Shown here piece by piece: positions 46,714 to 57,608 of a DNA stretch of 64,000 bases. Within the stretch, counting starts at the first letter, position 1. Each line of letters opens with the position of its first letter. A model generated the notes under the pieces. The model worked only from the letters and a program-made list of their open reading frames with translations. It did no database searches and was not told where the DNA came from. Source of the stretch: Pyropia haitanensis (taxonomy: Eukaryota; Rhodophyta; Bangiophyceae; Bangiales; Bangiaceae); the NCBI GenBank assembly GCA_008729055.1, contig SDUX01000004.1:5472559-5536558 (forward strand), in the 5' to 3' direction. The translations under genes and the position numbers were made by a program.

Positions 46714-47339
46714 GGCTCGCGCACCCCCCCCACGCGGGCGGCCACGCCGCCCCTCCCGACGCCGGCGGCGGCGTCACGGCGGCGCCACCCGCCGGCGGGC
46801 CGCGCCGTACACGCCGCCGCCGCCGCCGCGGCAGCGGCGGTGGGCGCGCCCGCCGCCGCCGCCACCCCGCCGCACCAGCCACCGTCTGGGCGGTGGCGGC
46901 GGCCACCACCACCACCACCACCACCACCACTACCACCACCACCACCACCACCGCCGCCGCCGCCGCCGCTGCTGCTGCTGCTGCTGCAGGCGCCGGCCGC
47001 CGCCGCCGCCGCGACGCCAATAAAGGCGGCCATGGGGCGGCGCCGCGACGACGCGGGTGGGCGCGGGCGGGGGGGGGGGGGGGGGTGGGTGTGCCCGACG
47101 CGGCGCCGCACCTCGGTTGCGCGTCGGTGTGGGGGGCGGCCGACCGGCCGGCGCGGGGCGGCGGCGGGGGGGATGCGCACCGCGGGCGGGGGGGGCGGGC
47201 GGGGGGGGGGGGGCGGGCGGGGGGAGGCGCGTGTGCTCGGGTCGCCGCGCGCGGGTCGCGGCGTCGCCGCGGCGGCGCGGGGCGGCCAGCGCCCGCTGCG
47301 CACGCCCGACGGACCAATGGGGAACACACGCGCGCGGTA

Positions 47340-47340
<1 letters not shown>

Positions 47341-47373
<33 letters not shown>
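47341..47373 (+). repeat. 33-nt A homopolymer
   Basis: The only long A/T run in a region whose homopolymers are otherwise all G or C. It sits in the spacer between two minus-strand genes, preceded by gcgcggtac and followed by ggcggaaaaaagag. It could be the tail of a retroposed sequence, but no recognisable retroelement lies upstream. Confidence 0.9.
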
Positions 47374-47376
<3 letters not shown>

Positions 47377-48033
47377 GGAAAAAAGAGACCAGCAGGCCGG
47401 CGCACGCGACGGGGCCCCACTGCGCGGGCGATCTGCTGATGGGGGGGGGGGCGGGAGTGGGTGGACGCGGGGGGGGGGGGGGGGGGCGCGCGCGGCGGCA
47501 GCCATTGGGATCACGCATCCCGCGCGGGGAGCCGGGCCGCGGCGGCGCGCGGCGCGCGGCCGCCGCGACGACGGCGGCGGCCGCGGCGGCGCGGCGGCGC
47601 GCGACGGGAGCACACAGCGAGGGGGGGGGGGGAGGGGGGGAGCACCGCCAGGACTGCCGCGGGCTGCCGCCCACCCCAGCGGGTCGACCAGCGCGGGACG
47701 AAAACGGGGACGCCGCCCCGCGCCGCCCGCTGCGCGTGCCGGCCGCGGATACGCGACGGGAGACGCCGGGGCGGCGGCAAAACGGACAGCGTCTGGCCGA
47801 CCACCACTGCCGGCGGTCGGCGGTATCTCGGCATCCCCGCGGCACCCCCCCCCCCACCCCCCCCCCCCGCCTCACCCCAATGGTTCCCACGTACGCGCGA
47901 CACGCCCCTCTCTTCGCAGACGGCGCACCCGACCAGCGTGGGCGGCATCGCAAGCAGCCAGCGCCGCCGCCCCCCCCCCCCCCAAAACACCCCCCCCCCC
48001 CCCCCCCCCCCCCCCACGCAAGCGCCGCGCGCC

Positions 48034-49520
48034 TCACGCGCGCCGCAACAGGGACCGGATGAGCGCCGCCGCCTGCGAGCGGTACCCCCCCCCAAAGAGG
48101 TTGGCATGGTTGAGGATGTGGTACAGCGTGTACAGGTCCTCCCGCGCGTCCGCGCCCGCCGCGCGGGGCATCCGCGCGTGGTAGGCGTCGTAAAAGGCAG
48201 CGTTGAAGGAGGCGCACCAGGACATGCCAAACTCCGCCTGGGGGGGGGCGCCGCGCGTGGGGGGGGGGAAGGACACGCCAAAAAAAGAGAAAAAAGATAC
48301 CCGCAGCGGCACGTCGGCAGGCGGGTGCAGCCGTTCCCGCCCGTGCCACGTCGGTGCCACCGCCAGCCAGCCAGCAAGCGCATTCGCCCAGCCCACCAGT
48401 GCGTTAGTGTCTGCCATGAGACGCCCACGCCACGACGCGCACGGCCCCAGCGCGGCCCGCTCTGCTCAAACGCCCGTCGCTGGCCAGGCCCGACCCCTCC
48501 GCGCCCACCCCCCTCCGGCCCCCCAATCCCAAGCCACCCCACGGACCTGCACCCACCCGCCGCACCCCCTCCCCGCCCCCAACCCCCCCCCCCCGCAGCA
48601 CGCGCGCGCACCTCTGCGTGGCCATAGTACGTAGCCGGGTCAAACAGGACGGGCACCCCATCCGGCGTCGCCGCGTAGTTCCCCCCCCACAGGTCCCCGT
48701 GGAGGCACGACGCCGCCGGCGTGGCGGCGCCCTCGTCTGCAAAAAAGTCCGCCACCGCCTCACACAGCTTCCCCCCCTCCCGGATGAGCGACGCGTCGCG
48801 GGTGGCGGCCAGCTGCGGCCGCAGCCGCCGCTCCACCCAAAACTCCACCCAGTCGTCCATCCACCCGTTCCGCTGGACGCTCCCGCCAATCGTGCCGGCC
48901 GCGACGCCAAAGCCGTAGCCGTTGGCCGCCACCTCTGCCGGCGGCGGCGCCGCGTGGATGGCGCCGACCGCGTCGCCGAGGCGTGCCATGTCCACCCGCC
49001 CGCCCAGCGGCACCGCGTCCATCACCAGGAAGCTCCCGCCGTCCGCGTCGCGCGCGGCGTAGGCGGTCGGGACGACCACGTCGGCGTCCGCGGCGGCGGC
49101 GGCGGCGGCGAGGGCGCGGAGGCCCGCGGCTTCGGCGACAAACATGGCCGCCGCGGGCCGCCGGGCGGTCTTGACAAAAAAGGAGCGGCCCGACGACGTG
49201 GGCACAACGGCCGTCGACGCCCAGCCGCTGCCCGACGGCGCGCCGGTGGGGGGGAGGACGGTGCCAACGTCGGGGATGGAGGCGGCAATGTAGTCGGCAG
49301 CGGCAGCGGTGAGCGTCGGCACCGCCATGGTGGGGGGGGGGGGGGGGGGGGGGGGCGCCCGCCACGCCCGCCGCGCCCGCCGCGCCGCCGCCGCCGCAGA
49401 CGCCGCCGCCGCCAGCGGCCGCCGCGGGCCCGGGACGCGCGGCGGCGGCGCGGCCGCGGCGGCGGGGGCGGCCGCGCCAACACCGGCGGGGGCCACAAAG
49501 CACCGCAGCGGCGGCGTCAT
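48034..49520 (-). CDS. FN3K: Fructosamine-3-kinase family protein (protein-deglycating kinase)
   Basis: Two exons, 48612-49520 and 48034-48237; the 374-nt intron (gtgcgc...cccag, phase 0) joins ATYYGHAE to AEFGMSWCASFN, exactly as the family reads. 370 residues from ATG 49520, or 306 from the in-frame ATG 49328 (MAVPTLTAAAADYIA). The longer N-terminus (MTPPLRCFVAPAGVGAAAP, then Arg/Ala-rich) suits a plastid or mitochondrial transit peptide; plant relatives are plastidial. Kinase signatures: GRSFFVKTAR (ATP-binding Lys), SFLVMDAVPL, CLHGDLWGGN (catalytic loop), VPVLFDPATYYGH, and the C-terminal DLYTLYHILNHANLFGGGY. These enzymes phosphorylate ketoamines on glycated proteins so that they detach. 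A G22 run at 49331-49352 lies inside the leader. Confidence 0.93.
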
Positions 49521-50452
49521 GGTCACTCGGCGCGGGCGGCGGGTGCGGGCGCTGCGCCGCAACAAGCGAGCGGCAGCAGGGGGGGGAGGGCGGATGGGGG
49601 GCAGCGCGCCGGGCGCGCGGGCGCACCGCCTCCACCAGGCAACGTGCGGCACGCACGGGTACAGGCGAGAGGTGCAAAACGCATCTGGGAGACAGACGGA
49701 ACAAGCAGAGTCCTTTTTGCACCGTACTTTTAACCGCATAGTTGACAACTGCTGTGAGATTTTACGGCCACCTTGCTGGGTCGGCCCACGTCTTTGCGCC
49801 AAATGCGGCGCCGGTGTTGAGGACTTGCTCTGCGCTGGCGCCCGCGGGCCGACGGCCGCCCGAACGGGGTGTGGTGTGCCGCTTGCCGCCGCTGCCGCAC
49901 CGCACGGGCGCTGCGCCCGCATCGTCCGGCTCCCGGGAGTGCCCCCCGCCCCCCCCCCCACCCCCCCCCCTCCTCCCCCCGCCCTTCCGCCGAGCGGCTC
50001 GACCAGACCAGCACCCCCCGGCCTCGGGTACGGACCACGTCGGCGAGCCGTCCCCCCTCCCGCGCCGCCCCCTCCTCCCCCGCCGCCCACCACCGCCCGC
50101 CGCCCCCCCTCCTTCGCACCCCCCCCCCCGCCCCCCCCACGCCCGTGCGGCCGGCCACCGTTGGCCAGCTGTGCCACCGCCGGGCGGCCGTGCCCCGGCT
50201 TGTCTGTCGCGCTGCCCGCCACCCCCCCCCCTCCCGCCCGCCCCGCCGCCGGGGTCGTCCCCGCTCTCGGCCCCGCCGCGCTGCCGCCGGCAGGGTCTGT
50301 GACCGTCCGCCGCGCACGCCGCACCCCTCCCCTCTCCCCCCCCTTTCCCCGACCGCCGCCCTCCCCCCTCTTTTTCCCTCCTCACGCCGGCGGTGCCTCC
50401 CCCCCCCCTCCCCCCCCCCCCCCCCGCCCTTCCCCCTGCCGGCGGGGGGACC
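49521..50452. other. Divergent spacer FN3K / PRA1
   Basis: About 930 nt between divergent starts. A short balanced-GC stretch (~49660-49830) may hold the FN3K promoter; the rest is C-rich, as a 5' leader of the PRA1 gene would be. No gene seen. Confidence 0.4.
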
Positions 50453-51159
50453 ATGTCGGGCTACCAATCCATTGGCGGCGGCGACGCGGCGGGCGTCCCC
50501 CCCCCCCTCCCGCCGGGGGGTGGTGCCCCCCCGCTGGGCGGCGGCGCCACCGCCGTCGACGGCCTCGGCTCGGCCCCCCCCCCCCTCCGCCCCCCGGCGG
50601 GGGTGGCGGCGGCGGGGATGGCGGCGGCGGCGGCGGCATGGCCGCCGCCGTCGCGGCGCTCCTCTCCGTCCGCCCCCCCGCGCTGGCCGTCTACACCGAG
50701 CCCCTCCGGCCGTCGGCGGACCTCTCCCTCCGGGACCGCGCGACGCTCGTCGCGCACAGCGTGCGGCCGTGGCGCGAGTTTTTCGACCCGTCCGCGTTTG
50801 CCTTCCCCGGGTGGGGCGAGGCGGGCCTCCGCGTCGTCGCCAACATCGAGACGTACTTTTTCAACTACGTGGCGGTCGGCGCGGTGTGCCTCGCCGCGGC
50901 CGCCGCCGCGCATGCCGGCTCCGCGCTCGTCCTCGCCGCGCTCGTCGGCCTCGCGGTGGGGCTGTACGTTGTCGCGCCGCCGGCGGTGGCGCTGCCGGGG
51001 GGGGTGACCGTCGGCGCGTGGGGCAAGGCCGCGCTGATGGCCGCCGCGTGCTGGGCGGGCGTCGCGTACGGGCACGTGGGCGTGCTGGGGGGGGTCGTCG
51101 CGGGCGCGACCGCCGCGATTGTGGGCGTCCACGCGCTGTTCCGGGACCACCAGTCCTAG
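50453..51159 (+). CDS. PRA1: PRA1 (prenylated Rab acceptor) family membrane protein; frame shift in N-terminus
   Basis: The PRA1 domain is coded in one frame from ATG 50638 (MAAAVAALLSVRPPALAVYT) to the stop at 51159: RDRATLVAHSVRPWREFFDP, VVANIETYFFNYVAVGAVCL, then two hydrophobic hairpins (AAHAGSALVLAALVGLAVGL; KAALMAAACWAGVAYGHVGV) and FRDHQS. WxEFF and NxxYF/NY features are typical of PRA1/YIP3 proteins, which sit in ER/Golgi/endosomal membranes and handle prenylated Rabs. A likelier natural start is ATG 50453 in context ACCATGTC (MSGYQSIGGGDAAGV), but it is one frame off; C12-13 runs at ~50500 and ~50575 lie between, so an indel or sequencing error there would fuse them. From 50638 alone the protein is 173 residues. 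Confidence 0.85.
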
Positions 51160-51548
51160 GCACGCCGCGTTGGGCGCTGCCGGGCGCGCGAGGAGGGGGG
51201 GGGGGGGGGGGGGGAGGGAGGAAGCGGCGGGTAGGGGCGGCGCCTGCGGCGAGAGGGCGCACCAGCCCACCTGCCGCCGACGTGGTGTAGACCCTTGCAG
51301 GTTGGATGCCGCGGTGGGGGGGTGAGTGGAGGGGAAGAGTGGGGGGGATAGGGCCAGAGGCGGCTGCGTGCCGGGCCGATTGACTGCTTCGCGACGCGCA
51401 TGTACACACCCGTATTTTTTTTTTCGGTATACCCGCAGCGCGCGCGGCACGCCCCATCCGGGACGCGCCGTCCCGCCCCCCCCCTGCCCCTTTCATCCCG
51501 GCCGCACCCGCGCGGGGTCCGTACCGAGCCGCCCGGCCGGGCCGCCCG

Positions 51549-51579
<31 letters not shown>

Positions 51580-51868
51580 ACCCGCGTGCGCCTCGCCCCC
51601 CGCCACGCGCGCGCGCCCACCCGCCCGCCCGCCCGGCGGCGGCGGCCACAGACACGCCACCGACAGCGACTGAAAAACCGCCGCGTCGACGGCGCCGCCG
51701 GCGGCCGCGGTCGCCGCCGGCGGCCGCGGTCGCCGCCGGCGGCCGCTCCCCCCCCCCGCTGCGCGCCGCCCCGTGGCGGCCACGCCCCCCCCCCCCCCAC
51801 CCCCCCCGGTTTCCCCCCCTCCGCCGTCGCTGCCCTAGCCGTCGGCCCCCCACGGCGCCGACCCGCCG
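51160..51868. other. Convergent spacer PRA1 / SARAF-like
   Basis: No gene. Contains a C run (~51550-51580) and, at about 51690-51745, two to three copies of a 24-nt GC unit built on gccggcggccgcggtcgcc. Confidence 0.45.
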
Positions 51869-52340
51869 CTACCGCCCGCCCCCTCCGCCGCCGGCCGTAC
51901 CGCCCGCGGCGTCCCCGCCGCCGCTGCCGGGGGGCGGTCCCCCCTCGGCAGGGGCGCCTGCGGTGGCAGCCGCCGCCGGCAGCGCCGCGGCGTCGGCGGC
52001 GTTGCCCCCCACCGGCGGCCGTTCCCCCCACCCGAGCAGCGGCGTTGCCTCGGCCGCGGCGCCGTCCCGCCCTCCCCCCACCGCCGCGGCCGTGGCGTCA
52101 CGGTGGGCCGGGTGGGCTCCCGCCCCGCCTCCCCCCACGCTACCCCAGCCGGCCGCCCCCGCTGCCGCCGCCGCCGGCGGCGGCCCGCCCGCGGCTGCGC
52201 GGCGGCCTCCCCCCCAGCGGCGGCGTACCGCCGCGGCGGCGGTGACGGCAATGTAGTAGAGGCTCGCCACAAACGCGGCGAGCAGCGCGCCGCCCAGCGC
52301 CCACGCGGTTAGGCCGTGGACGCCGCCGCCGCCGCCGCCG

Positions 52341-52377
<37 letters not shown>

Positions 52378-52613
52378 TGGCGGTGGCGGTGGCGGTGGCG
52401 GTTCCGCCGGCGGCGGCGGCGGCGCCCCCCCCGCCACCCCCGCCACCCGCATCGCGCAGCAGCCCGTAGCGTGCGTAGCAGCTGCCGGCAACGACCCACC
52501 CCCCCTCCCCCACCCACGGCTCGCACGTGACGCTCACGTTGGGCGCCAGCGCCACGCCCGGCGGCAGCCCCTCCGCCTCACACGCCCACGCCAGGTCCGC
52601 CGCGCTGCCACAC

Positions 52614-52652
<39 letters not shown>

Positions 52653-52972
52653 GCACGCCCCCCACCCCCACCGGCCGCCGCCGACGGCGGCGGCTCGGCG
52701 GCGCCCGCCCCCCCAGCGGTGGCCACCCCCGGCGGGGGCGCCCCCCAGCCCTGGTTGTAACACGTCACCAGCGGCGGCAGCCGGTCGACGGCGTCGCACG
52801 CGGCGACGCACGCCAGCTGCGGCACGGGCGGCGACGCGCGCGGGCGCGTCGGCACGCCCGCGGCAAAGGTGAGGGCGGAGGTGCCGAGCAGGCACACCCG
52901 GTCGCCGGGGTGGGGGGCAAACGCGCCCCCGCGGGCGGCGGCGGCGGCGGCGGCGGCGAGCGGGGGGGCCAT
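51869..52972 (-). CDS. SARAF: SARAF/TMEM66-like ER membrane protein
   Basis: Single exon, 367 residues from ATG 52972 (MAPPLAAAAAAAARGGAFAP, a possible weak signal sequence). Luminal SARAF-like domain at ~20-190: DRVCLLGTSALTFAAGVPT, VPQLACVAACDAVDRLPPLV, TCYNQGWG, a Gly/Ala insertion, DLAWACEAEGLPPGV, VSVTCEPWVGEGG, VVAGSCYARYGL. The order DRV..L...TL......T...VPQL.C.......P..V.CYN.GW ... W.C......V...V.CE......Y.V.GSC...Y.L is that of animal SARAF, with its conserved cysteines. One TM helix at ~220-250 (ALGGALLAAFVASLYYIAVT), then a Gly/Pro-rich cytosolic tail. Animal SARAF limits store-operated Ca2+ entry by acting on STIM/Orai; partners in this organism are unknown. Triplet tracts inflate the linker. 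Confidence 0.87.
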
Positions 52973-53560
52973 GGGGGGCCGGGGGGGGGGGGGGGGGGGC
53001 CCACACCGTGGGGAAAAAAGGCGGGGGGGGGGGGGGGGGGGGGGGGGCAAGCGCAGGGGGGGGAAGACGGTGGGCGGAGGGATGGGGAGGGAGGGGGGGG
53101 GGGAAAAGGACGACAGTCTCTACCAGCCGCCGCCACGGGCGGGGGGGGCACCCTCTCGCGCAGAGGCGGCGACGGGGGTGGGGGAGATAGCGCGGCGAAG
53201 GCGGCTAGCGCGCCGCCACCGGGGAGCGCCCGCCACCGCCACCGACGCGGCGGCGGGGGTGGACCCGCGGCGGCGGCGGCACGGCGGGGGGACCGCCGCG
53301 CGCGTGCGGCGGCGCGGCGGCGGCGGCGGCGGCACGGCGGGGGGACCGCCGCGCGCGTGCGGCGGCGCGGCGGCGGCGGCGGCGACCGCGGGGAGCGCCA
53401 CCGGGCCGCCGCGGGGGGGGGGACTGGCGGGTGGGGGGCGACGAGCTCCACCCGGGGGGGGGGGGACGGCCGCCGGGGGGGGGTGGGGGGGGTGGGTGGG
53501 GAGGGGTGGGGGTGGGACGCGACCCCCGGTGGTGCCCGCCTGCGCCACCGTCAGTTCCCA
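52973..53560. other. G-rich stretch, no gene
   Basis: Upstream of the SARAF-like gene. Almost entirely G runs plus the duplicated block at 53280-53385. No ORF is protein-like. Confidence 0.45.
53280..53385. repeat. 53-bp tandem duplication
   Basis: The unit beginning cacggcggggggaccgccgc starts at 53280 and again at 53333 with no visible differences over its length. Confidence 0.85.
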
Positions 53561-53566
53561 CCTAAA

Positions 53567-53679
53567 CCCCATCGAGTTCCCATCCAACCCCATCCACCCC
53601 CATCGGCCCATCGAAGGCGCGTTTCGATGGGCGTTTCCAGCCCATCCAAAAGCCCATCGAAAGCGCACTTTGGATGGGA
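53567..53679. repeat. Left array of palindromic CCCATC[CG]A motifs
   Basis: At least seven copies of CCCATCGA/CCCATCCA or their inverse within about 110 nt. They build two hairpins in tandem: CCCATCGAA..TTCGATGGG and CCCATCCAAA...TTTGGATGGG. A lone extra copy (CGATGGGC) lies at ~53714. A matching array bounds the other end of the low-GC block. Confidence 0.85.
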
Positions 53680-54756
53680 CTCTCGACGGGGCCGGGCCCG
53701 AAGCGAACACAGCGTTCGATGGGCTTTTGTCTCACGTGCCCCGCAACAGTCTTGGGACTCCGCAAGAGGCGCGAGATCCACGCTGCTAGACGCTCTCTGA
53801 TTGGATGGATCAACAACCTCACAAGGACTCCTCCAGAAATGTTGAAACAACGGCCACTTCCAGCCAGGTTGGAGCAAACAATGACATGTGTTGCGACAGC
53901 GGCGCGCCGTTGTCCGCACAGGGGACCTCCCTGAGCCTCTCGGCGCGAAAAGGCTGAGGTCACGAACCTCGATTGGACGTTTCATTGATTTCATGTTTTG
54001 TAAGAAGCGACGAACGCGCATGGAGTCGCACCTTCGCGCGGAGTCGGCGTCAGGGCGAAAACGATCTTCCTTCGTCCTTCGGGCCCTGGAATGGAACAAG
54101 CCTGCTCTCGGCACCATGCATGCTCCTTGTCTTTTACCAGAAAGAGGCTCCGGCGCACTCGGTGTCTCTCTGGTGCGATCAGTATGCTCAGAGTCAGATC
54201 TGGTACGCCAAAGGCACTGACAGAGACAGCGATAGAACATGTGGCTGAGGTCGCGGCAAGACAGAGTTACAGCGACAGTCAACTTCGTGGGCCGCTTCCA
54301 CAGAAAGACAGGAGCAACAGTTTTGAACAGGATCAGCAAAAGAGCGACCATGCCGTAGCGTACCGCGGCACTTCTACGCCGCTCAACACAATAACGGGTA
54401 CTTCAATCGCAGTGTATGGTGAGAGTATATATCATGTAGCAGCCATACCGTTCTCGAGAAAATAAATGCGAGTGGTAGTGTAGTGGTTAATTGAGCGGGT
54501 GTCCAGCGGGTGTTTGACTGCGAAGGCGATCGTTGTTACCGGGTGGCGCAAGATCGCCATGTCCATGAACAATTATTTTTTTCAGTCTTTCGATTCAATC
54601 ACGCCGTCTATTGGCTGATGAGACGCTGTCAGCAGGGTTTATAGTCCAATGACACGTGCAGAAGAAAAGACAGCAGTCTTTTCGTGGAAACGTCACATTT
54701 GTGCTCGAGATAGCTCAATAAATATAGCCTGTTGGCCAGTTCTCTCGAGTCTTTTG
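53680..54756. mobile_element. Low-GC block between two palindromic arrays; putative non-autonomous element
   Basis: About 1.1 kb whose base composition differs sharply from both flanks. A 266-codon minus-strand ORF overlaps it (53551-54351) but runs into the left array and resembles no known protein. Near 54600-54655 ctattggctgatg, tttatag and ccaatgacac look like promoter elements. No transposase, reverse transcriptase or target-site duplication recognised; element status is inferred from boundaries only. Confidence 0.4.
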
Positions 54757-54900
54757 CTCGATGGGAAACCCCATCGAGCTCATCCAAGTGAGTCCCCATC
54801 GAGATGCCATCGAAGGCTCATCGAAAAGGCGCTTCGATGGGGCTTCTGAGGCCCATCCAGTTCCCATCCAGGTCCCATCCAAACCAGGCTTTGGATGGGC
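54757..54900. repeat. Right array of palindromic CCCATC[CG]A motifs
   Basis: Begins CGATGGGAAACCCCATCG (a hairpin), continues with CATCGAAAAGGCGCTTCGATG and ends with CCCATCCA repeats closing CCCATCCAAACC...TTTGGATGGG. Same motifs and same hairpin order as the left array at 53567-53679, i.e. the arrays are in direct orientation. Confidence 0.85.
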
Positions 54901-55455
54901 TTTCATGGGCAGCTGACGACCGCCGCGGCGCGGCGGGTGCCGCCGCCGCCGCCGCCGCCGCCGCGCGGGCGCGTGCTGCACGCGCCGCGCGGCGGCGGCA
55001 CGCCGCGTGGATCACGCGGCGGTCTGACGGGGTGCGGCGGGCGGGCAGCGGTGGCCGCCGCTCCCCCCCCCCCTCCTCGCGGCCACGGTCGGCTGGGGAA
55101 TCTCCGCTGGCGGGGCTGTCGACAGGCCGCGGCTGTAAACGGGCAGCCGCACGTGTCCCGCCGCGGGGGGGAGGGGGCGTGCCGCGGCCGTGGTTTGTTT
55201 GTTGTGCGTCTTGCGCGCGCGTCGCCGACGCGGGCGCGCCGCCGCCCGCGGCGGCAGCGGCGGCAGACGGCCGCCGCCGCGGGCGTCACCCGGGTCTCCC
55301 CGCCGTCCGTCTGCCCGTCACGGACGACGGCGCCCCCCCCCCCCCCCGCCCGCTTCCCAGCGCCCGCCACGCCGGCCGTCCGCCCCCGCCTCCCCCCGCG
55401 CCAGCGCGGCGGCGGCCCCGCCCTCCTCCACCCCCCCCCCCCCCCCCCCGCTCGC
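54901..55455. other. Spacer downstream of HemW
   Basis: GC-rich again; no supported gene. Composition switches abruptly at the end of the right palindromic array. Confidence 0.4.
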
Positions 55456-55615
55456 TCAGCCCTGCCCCAGCCGCAGCCCCTCCCACACGTCCTCACACAG
55501 CACCGCGCCAACGACGGCGCTCTCCACCAGCGCGCCCGCGGGCGTCAGCCGGATGGCCGCGTCGGCCGCGACGCCCGCCAGGCCGGGCGTGGCGCCCGCC
55601 CACGCCGGCGGCGGC

Positions 55616-55657
<42 letters not shown>

Positions 55658-57328
55658 GCCGACGACGCCGTCGATGGGGACCCGCCGGCGGCGGTGCCGC
55701 CGCCGGCGGCGGTGGCCGCGTGGAGTGGGTGGCAGAGCCCCGCGTCGACGAGGCCGAGCCGCGTGATGGCGGTGACCGCCGCGGCGGCGGCGGGCGCGCC
55801 AAAGCGGGCGGCCAGCCGGGACAGCGGGATGCCCGTGGAGAGGAGGCGGGTGCCCATGAGGATGGTGTCCTCCAGCTCCTCCTAAAATACGGTACAAGGG
55901 GAGGGGGGGGGGGGGGGGAAGAGGAGATTGGGAGACGAGCGCCAGGGTCAGCTCCCACGGGGCGCGTCAGTCACGGCGCTCGAGGCCAGCAGCTCGCCAC
56001 GCACCGCCGTCGCCGGGGGTACCCCTCCTAGCCGCCCACGCACGCTCACGGGAGCGCGCGACGCCGACGCGCGCGCCCCGCTGCGCAGGCGGCCGTCTGC
56101 CCCACAGGCCTACACCACCACACCCCCTCAGCCCACGCCCTCCCACGCTGTAGCAACGTACCGCATCGGTCGACGGCGGCACCTCTGCGTGGACCGCCTC
56201 GAGCCCCTCCGCCTGCACCCGCGCCACGTACGCGTAGTACCCCCCCAGCGTCCGCGGCCGCGTATACCGGCGGCGCCCCACATAACTCGTCGCGCCCACC
56301 CCCACCGCATAGTACGGCTCGTTGCGCCAGTAGACCCCATTGTGCGCCGCCTCCGCCCCCGGCGCGGCCCAGTTGGACACCTCGTACCGGCCGAGCCCCG
56401 CCGCGCCCAGCACCGCCGTCGCGTCGGCAACCATCGCCACCACCGCCGCCTCCCCCGGCAGCGGCGCCACACCCGGCCGGAGGGTGCGCCCCCAGCGGGT
56501 GCGCGGGTGGAGCTCCAGCGCGTAGGCCGACACGTGCGTCGCGCCCGTGGCGGCGGCGGCGGCGAGGCTCGCCCGCCACCCCGCCGCGTCTTGGCCCGGC
56601 AGGCCACACATGAGGTCCACCGAGTAGGGGATGCCGGCCGCGGCGAGCCGCTCCACCGCCGCGACCGCGTCGGCGGCGGTGTGGGGGCGGTTGGCGGCGG
56701 CGAGGAGCGCGTCGTCAAACGACTGGACGCCGACCGAGGCGCGGCTGACGCCCGCCGCGGCGAGCGCCCGCGCCTTGGCCGCGGAGAAGGTGCCGGGGTC
56801 CATCTCGACGGTCACCTCCGCGCCGGCGGCGAGGCCCCAGTGCGCCCGCACGGCGGCGAGGAGGCCCAGCAGGGCGGGGGTGGACGTCAGCGAGGGGGTG
56901 CCGCCGCCAAAGTAGACGGACGTGAGGGGTGGCAGCGGCGGCCGCCCGCCGCCGCCGCCGCCAGTGGCACCGCCGTCGCGGGCGGCGGCGGCGGCGGTGG
57001 CGGCCAGCTCCGCGGTCACCGCCGCGATGTACGCGGCCTCCCCTGGGGGGTGCGTGTCCCCGTCGACGGCGGTCCCCCCCAGCGCCGCGTCGCCCGTCAC
57101 AACCACAGGAAAGTCGCAATAGTGGCAGCGGCGGCGGCAAAAGGGGAGGTGGATGTACAGCGCGGTGGGAGGGGGGTGGGGGGGGAGCCTCGACGTTGGG
57201 GGGGGGGGTGCGCCGACGCAGACGGCGAGAAGGGGGGTGCGCGGGGGGGGGGAGGGGGGGGGGAGGGTGCCGCCGCCGCCGCCGCTGCTGTCGCTGCGGA
57301 AGCCGCCGTCCGCCGCGGCGGCCGCCAC
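55456..57328 (-). CDS. hemW: HemW-type radical SAM protein (heme chaperone, CPDH-like)
   Basis: Exons 56162-57328 and 55456-55881; the 280-nt intron (gtacgt...tttag, phase 0) joins PSTDA to EELEDTILMGTRLLSTGIPL. 530 residues from ATG 57328. Radical SAM core: TALYIHLPFC, CRRRCHYCDF at ~61-70, SVYFGGGTPSL, EVTVEMDPGTFSAAKARAL, VGVQSFDDALL, YSVDLMCGLPGQD, VSAYALELHP, RYEVSNWAAPGAEAAHNGVY and WRNEPYYAVGVGATSYV. The cluster motif is CxxxCxxCxF: Phe replaces the fourth Cys of true coproporphyrinogen dehydrogenases, as in HemW, so a heme-trafficking rather than oxidase role is expected. The C-terminal winged-helix part has a poly-Ala insertion. ATG 57684 (MTMAASAATPAVALRLPAAL) would add a transit peptide but is out of frame across G runs. 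Confidence 0.94.
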
Positions 57329-57575
57329 GGCACGCCCACGGCACCTGTCCAGACGGGCGCGCCGCGGTGCCAGCGGGGATCCCCCCTATGCCCACGAGCG
57401 GGCGTCCCCACCACCGCCGCCGCCGCCGCCGCCGCCGTCGCCGCCGTCGCCGCCGTCGCCGCCGTCGCCGCCGCCACCGACACGCAGCTGGTGGCACCAG
57501 CGGCAACCAGGGGCGGCAGAGCCGACGGTGGCGGCACAAACGCGGGCGGCCGCCGCGGCCGGCGGCGGGCGGCCG

Positions 57576-57608
<33 letters not shown>

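Noticed and set aside
53551..54351. 266-codon minus-strand ORF in the low-GC block
   Set aside because: It runs through the left repeat array and shows no family signature; kept only as part of the element description.
55967..57328. Coproporphyrinogen III dehydrogenase (HemN)
   Set aside because: The cluster motif lacks the fourth Cys (Phe instead), which points to HemW.
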